This document shows positions 4,715 to 5,533 of a stretch of 5,533 nt of DNA, one piece after another. The translations under genes were made by a program, and so were the position numbers. The stretch is from Planctomycetia bacterium (GTDB taxonomy: Bacteria > Planctomycetota > Planctomycetia > Gemmatales > Gemmataceae): contig JAKEEV010000065.1 in NCBI GenBank assembly GCA_022616395.1, forward strand, positions 1 through 5,533, given 5' to 3'. A model generated the notes under the pieces. It did no database searches, was not told where the DNA came from, and saw nothing but the letters and a program-made list of their open reading frames with translations. Position 1 is the first letter of the stretch. Each line of letters begins with the position of its first letter.

Positions 4715-5533
4715 TTACTTCGGCAGGTTGAGATTGACCATCGACACGCGACCCTGCGCGACCACCACCGGGCGGGCGGTTTCGAGCGCGGAAGCGTAAT
4801 GCAAGCGATTCGGCAAGCCGGATTCCGGGTTCCGCTCGGTGCGGGTAATCACCCAGTTCGGATGCCACGCAACCAGTTCGTACTTCCCCGCGGGGACTTC
4901 CGAGAAACTGAACCTGCCTTCCGCGTTCGTGACCGCGAAGTACGGATGCTCGCAGATGAACAGGTCGGCAGACTGCCAGTAGAAGCCCGCTCCGCTGGAC
5001 AGTTCAACTCTGCCAGGGTGATCGAAAGGGCGCGAAAGCGGTTGGTGTGGATCGGGGAAGGCCAGCGAGAAGAAAGCCGACCCGCGAGCGCGCAGAATGT
5101 GAAAATCTGACTCTGTCGATTGCATTGAGACCGCAGTTCCTCGGCGCACAAACCCTGTGCGTCCAGCGCGGTCGCCCTGGATCACAAGAAGTTGACGCTC
5201 GCGGAACTCAACCGACACCGGAGGCAAATTCCACGGCCGAGCCTGTGTCGGATTCACTCCGCGCAGGCACACGACAGCGCCCTCCAGCCCACGCGTGACC
5301 CAATCGACGCGGGGAGCATTCGGAAGAGTGAGTGTGTCGGTATCGTAGCCGGAGCCGTCTTTTCGCGGGCGGATGTACTGAACCGGAGGGACATCGGGAA
5401 TCGGGCCGGTCCACGTCACCAGCCCGGTAACTGTTCCGCAGGTTGTGGGATCGAACTCGGACGCAAGCTCCGGGCCTGCGCTTGCAGGAACTTGCGGCTG
5501 ACTGGCAATCACACGCGGCTCCGACCCGCACCC
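4715..5533 (-). CDS. Putative lipoprotein with cupredoxin-like and carboxypeptidase-regulatory-like domains, 5' end missing
   Basis: The C-terminal 272 residues of a protein whose frame stays open to the right edge. The first visible residues are G-C-G-S-E-P-R. A Gly-Cys-Gly-Ser at this point, followed by a Pro/Ser/Ala-rich linker, fits a lipobox, with Cys (codon 5530-5528) the lipidated residue. The signal peptide and start would then lie outside the window. A GTG at 5512 is an unlikely start, since it would discard the Cys and has no signal peptide. Numbering from that GTG: GTVTGLVTWTG at 27-37 is a beta-sandwich opening; 78-150 resembles cupredoxin-type folds of methylamine-utilization-like proteins (GAVVCLRGV; DFHILRARG at 136-144); 168-216 holds SSGAGFYW, then EHPYFAVTNAEGRFSFSEVP, then KYELVAWHPNW. 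The latter is a carboxypeptidase regulatory-like (transthyretin-type) module. Where related proteins have a Cys and His-Pro-Trp-Met copper-site segment, this one has SSGAGFYWQ, so copper binding is doubtful. Likely a periplasmic binding or scaffold protein; function unknown. Confidence 0.65.
   Translation of the reverse strand, partial: GCGSEPRVIASQPQVPASAGPELASEFDPTTCGTVTGLVTWTGPIPDVPPVQYIRPRKDGSGYDTDTLTLPNAPRVDWVTRGLEGAVVCLRGVNPTQARPWNLPPVSVEFRERQLLVIQGDRAGRTGFVRRGTAVSMQSTESDFHILRARGSAFFSLAFPDPHQPLSRPFDHPGRVELSSGAGFYWQSADLFICEHPYFAVTNAEGRFSFSEVPAGKYELVAWHPNWVITRTERNPESGLPNRLHYASALETARPVVVAQGRVSMVNLNLPK

Noticed and set aside
4616..5110. Plus-strand open frame of 164 codons opposite the lipoprotein gene and the copy 3 leader.
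   Set aside because: It is antisense to a gene with recognisable domains. The translation is Arg-rich without motifs and there is no ribosome-binding site.
1..5533. Search for insertion sequences, CRISPR arrays, tRNA or rRNA genes and attachment sites.
   Set aside because: I saw no transposase-like protein, regularly spaced repeats, rRNA stretch or tRNA cloverleaf. The only repeats are the short ones listed and the diverged tandem genes.

Overview
The window is GC-rich bacterial chromosomal DNA, and every gene I can support lies on the minus strand, so transcription runs from the right edge to the left. The protein types suggest a planctomycete, probably a Gemmata-like (Gemmataceae) bacterium. 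The clues are secreted alpha/alpha-toroid 'prenyltransferase/squalene-oxidase repeat' proteins with the planctomycete-style C-terminus, a lipoprotein ending in an HPYFAVT...GRFSFSEVPAGKYEL domain, and an EF-G paralogue with a GHRAAGKTS P-loop. This taxonomic call comes from recalled family resemblance, not from a database search.

In transcription order: (1) 5533-4715 is a lipoprotein-like gene cut by the right edge. Its reading frame stays open to the last base and shows a lipobox-like Gly-Cys-Gly-Ser just inside it. (2-4) 4632-3565, 3474-2386 and 2256-1171 are three tandem paralogues of about 355-362 residues, each a probably exported alpha/alpha-toroid protein with a very short hydrophobic N-terminus. 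(5) 909-190 is hisA, complete and intact. (6) 126-1 is the first 42 codons of an elongation-factor-G-like GTPase, cut by the left edge.

Genes 1-4 are separated by 82, 90 and 129 nt and could be one transcription unit. The leaders of the three paralogues share an element (TGTTGAWC, 13 nt, then an 8-nt box) and an identically placed GGTG ribosome-binding site 6 nt before the start. The duplication unit therefore included the leader, or each copy keeps its own control site. A 261-nt gap at 910-1170 separates the cluster from hisA. It holds a 13-bp inverted repeat enclosing two GC-rich hairpins, then two mutually exclusive hairpins just before hisA. hisA and the EF-G-like gene are housekeeping-type genes with no evident functional link to the cluster.

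The function of the toroid trio is unknown. The sequences support exported proteins with three QW-type repeats, a conserved Asp-rich D-x-D-[DE]-D loop and an invariant C-terminal tail. They do not support a terpene-cyclase assignment. The trio plus the lipoprotein is the part most likely to be an undescribed envelope system.
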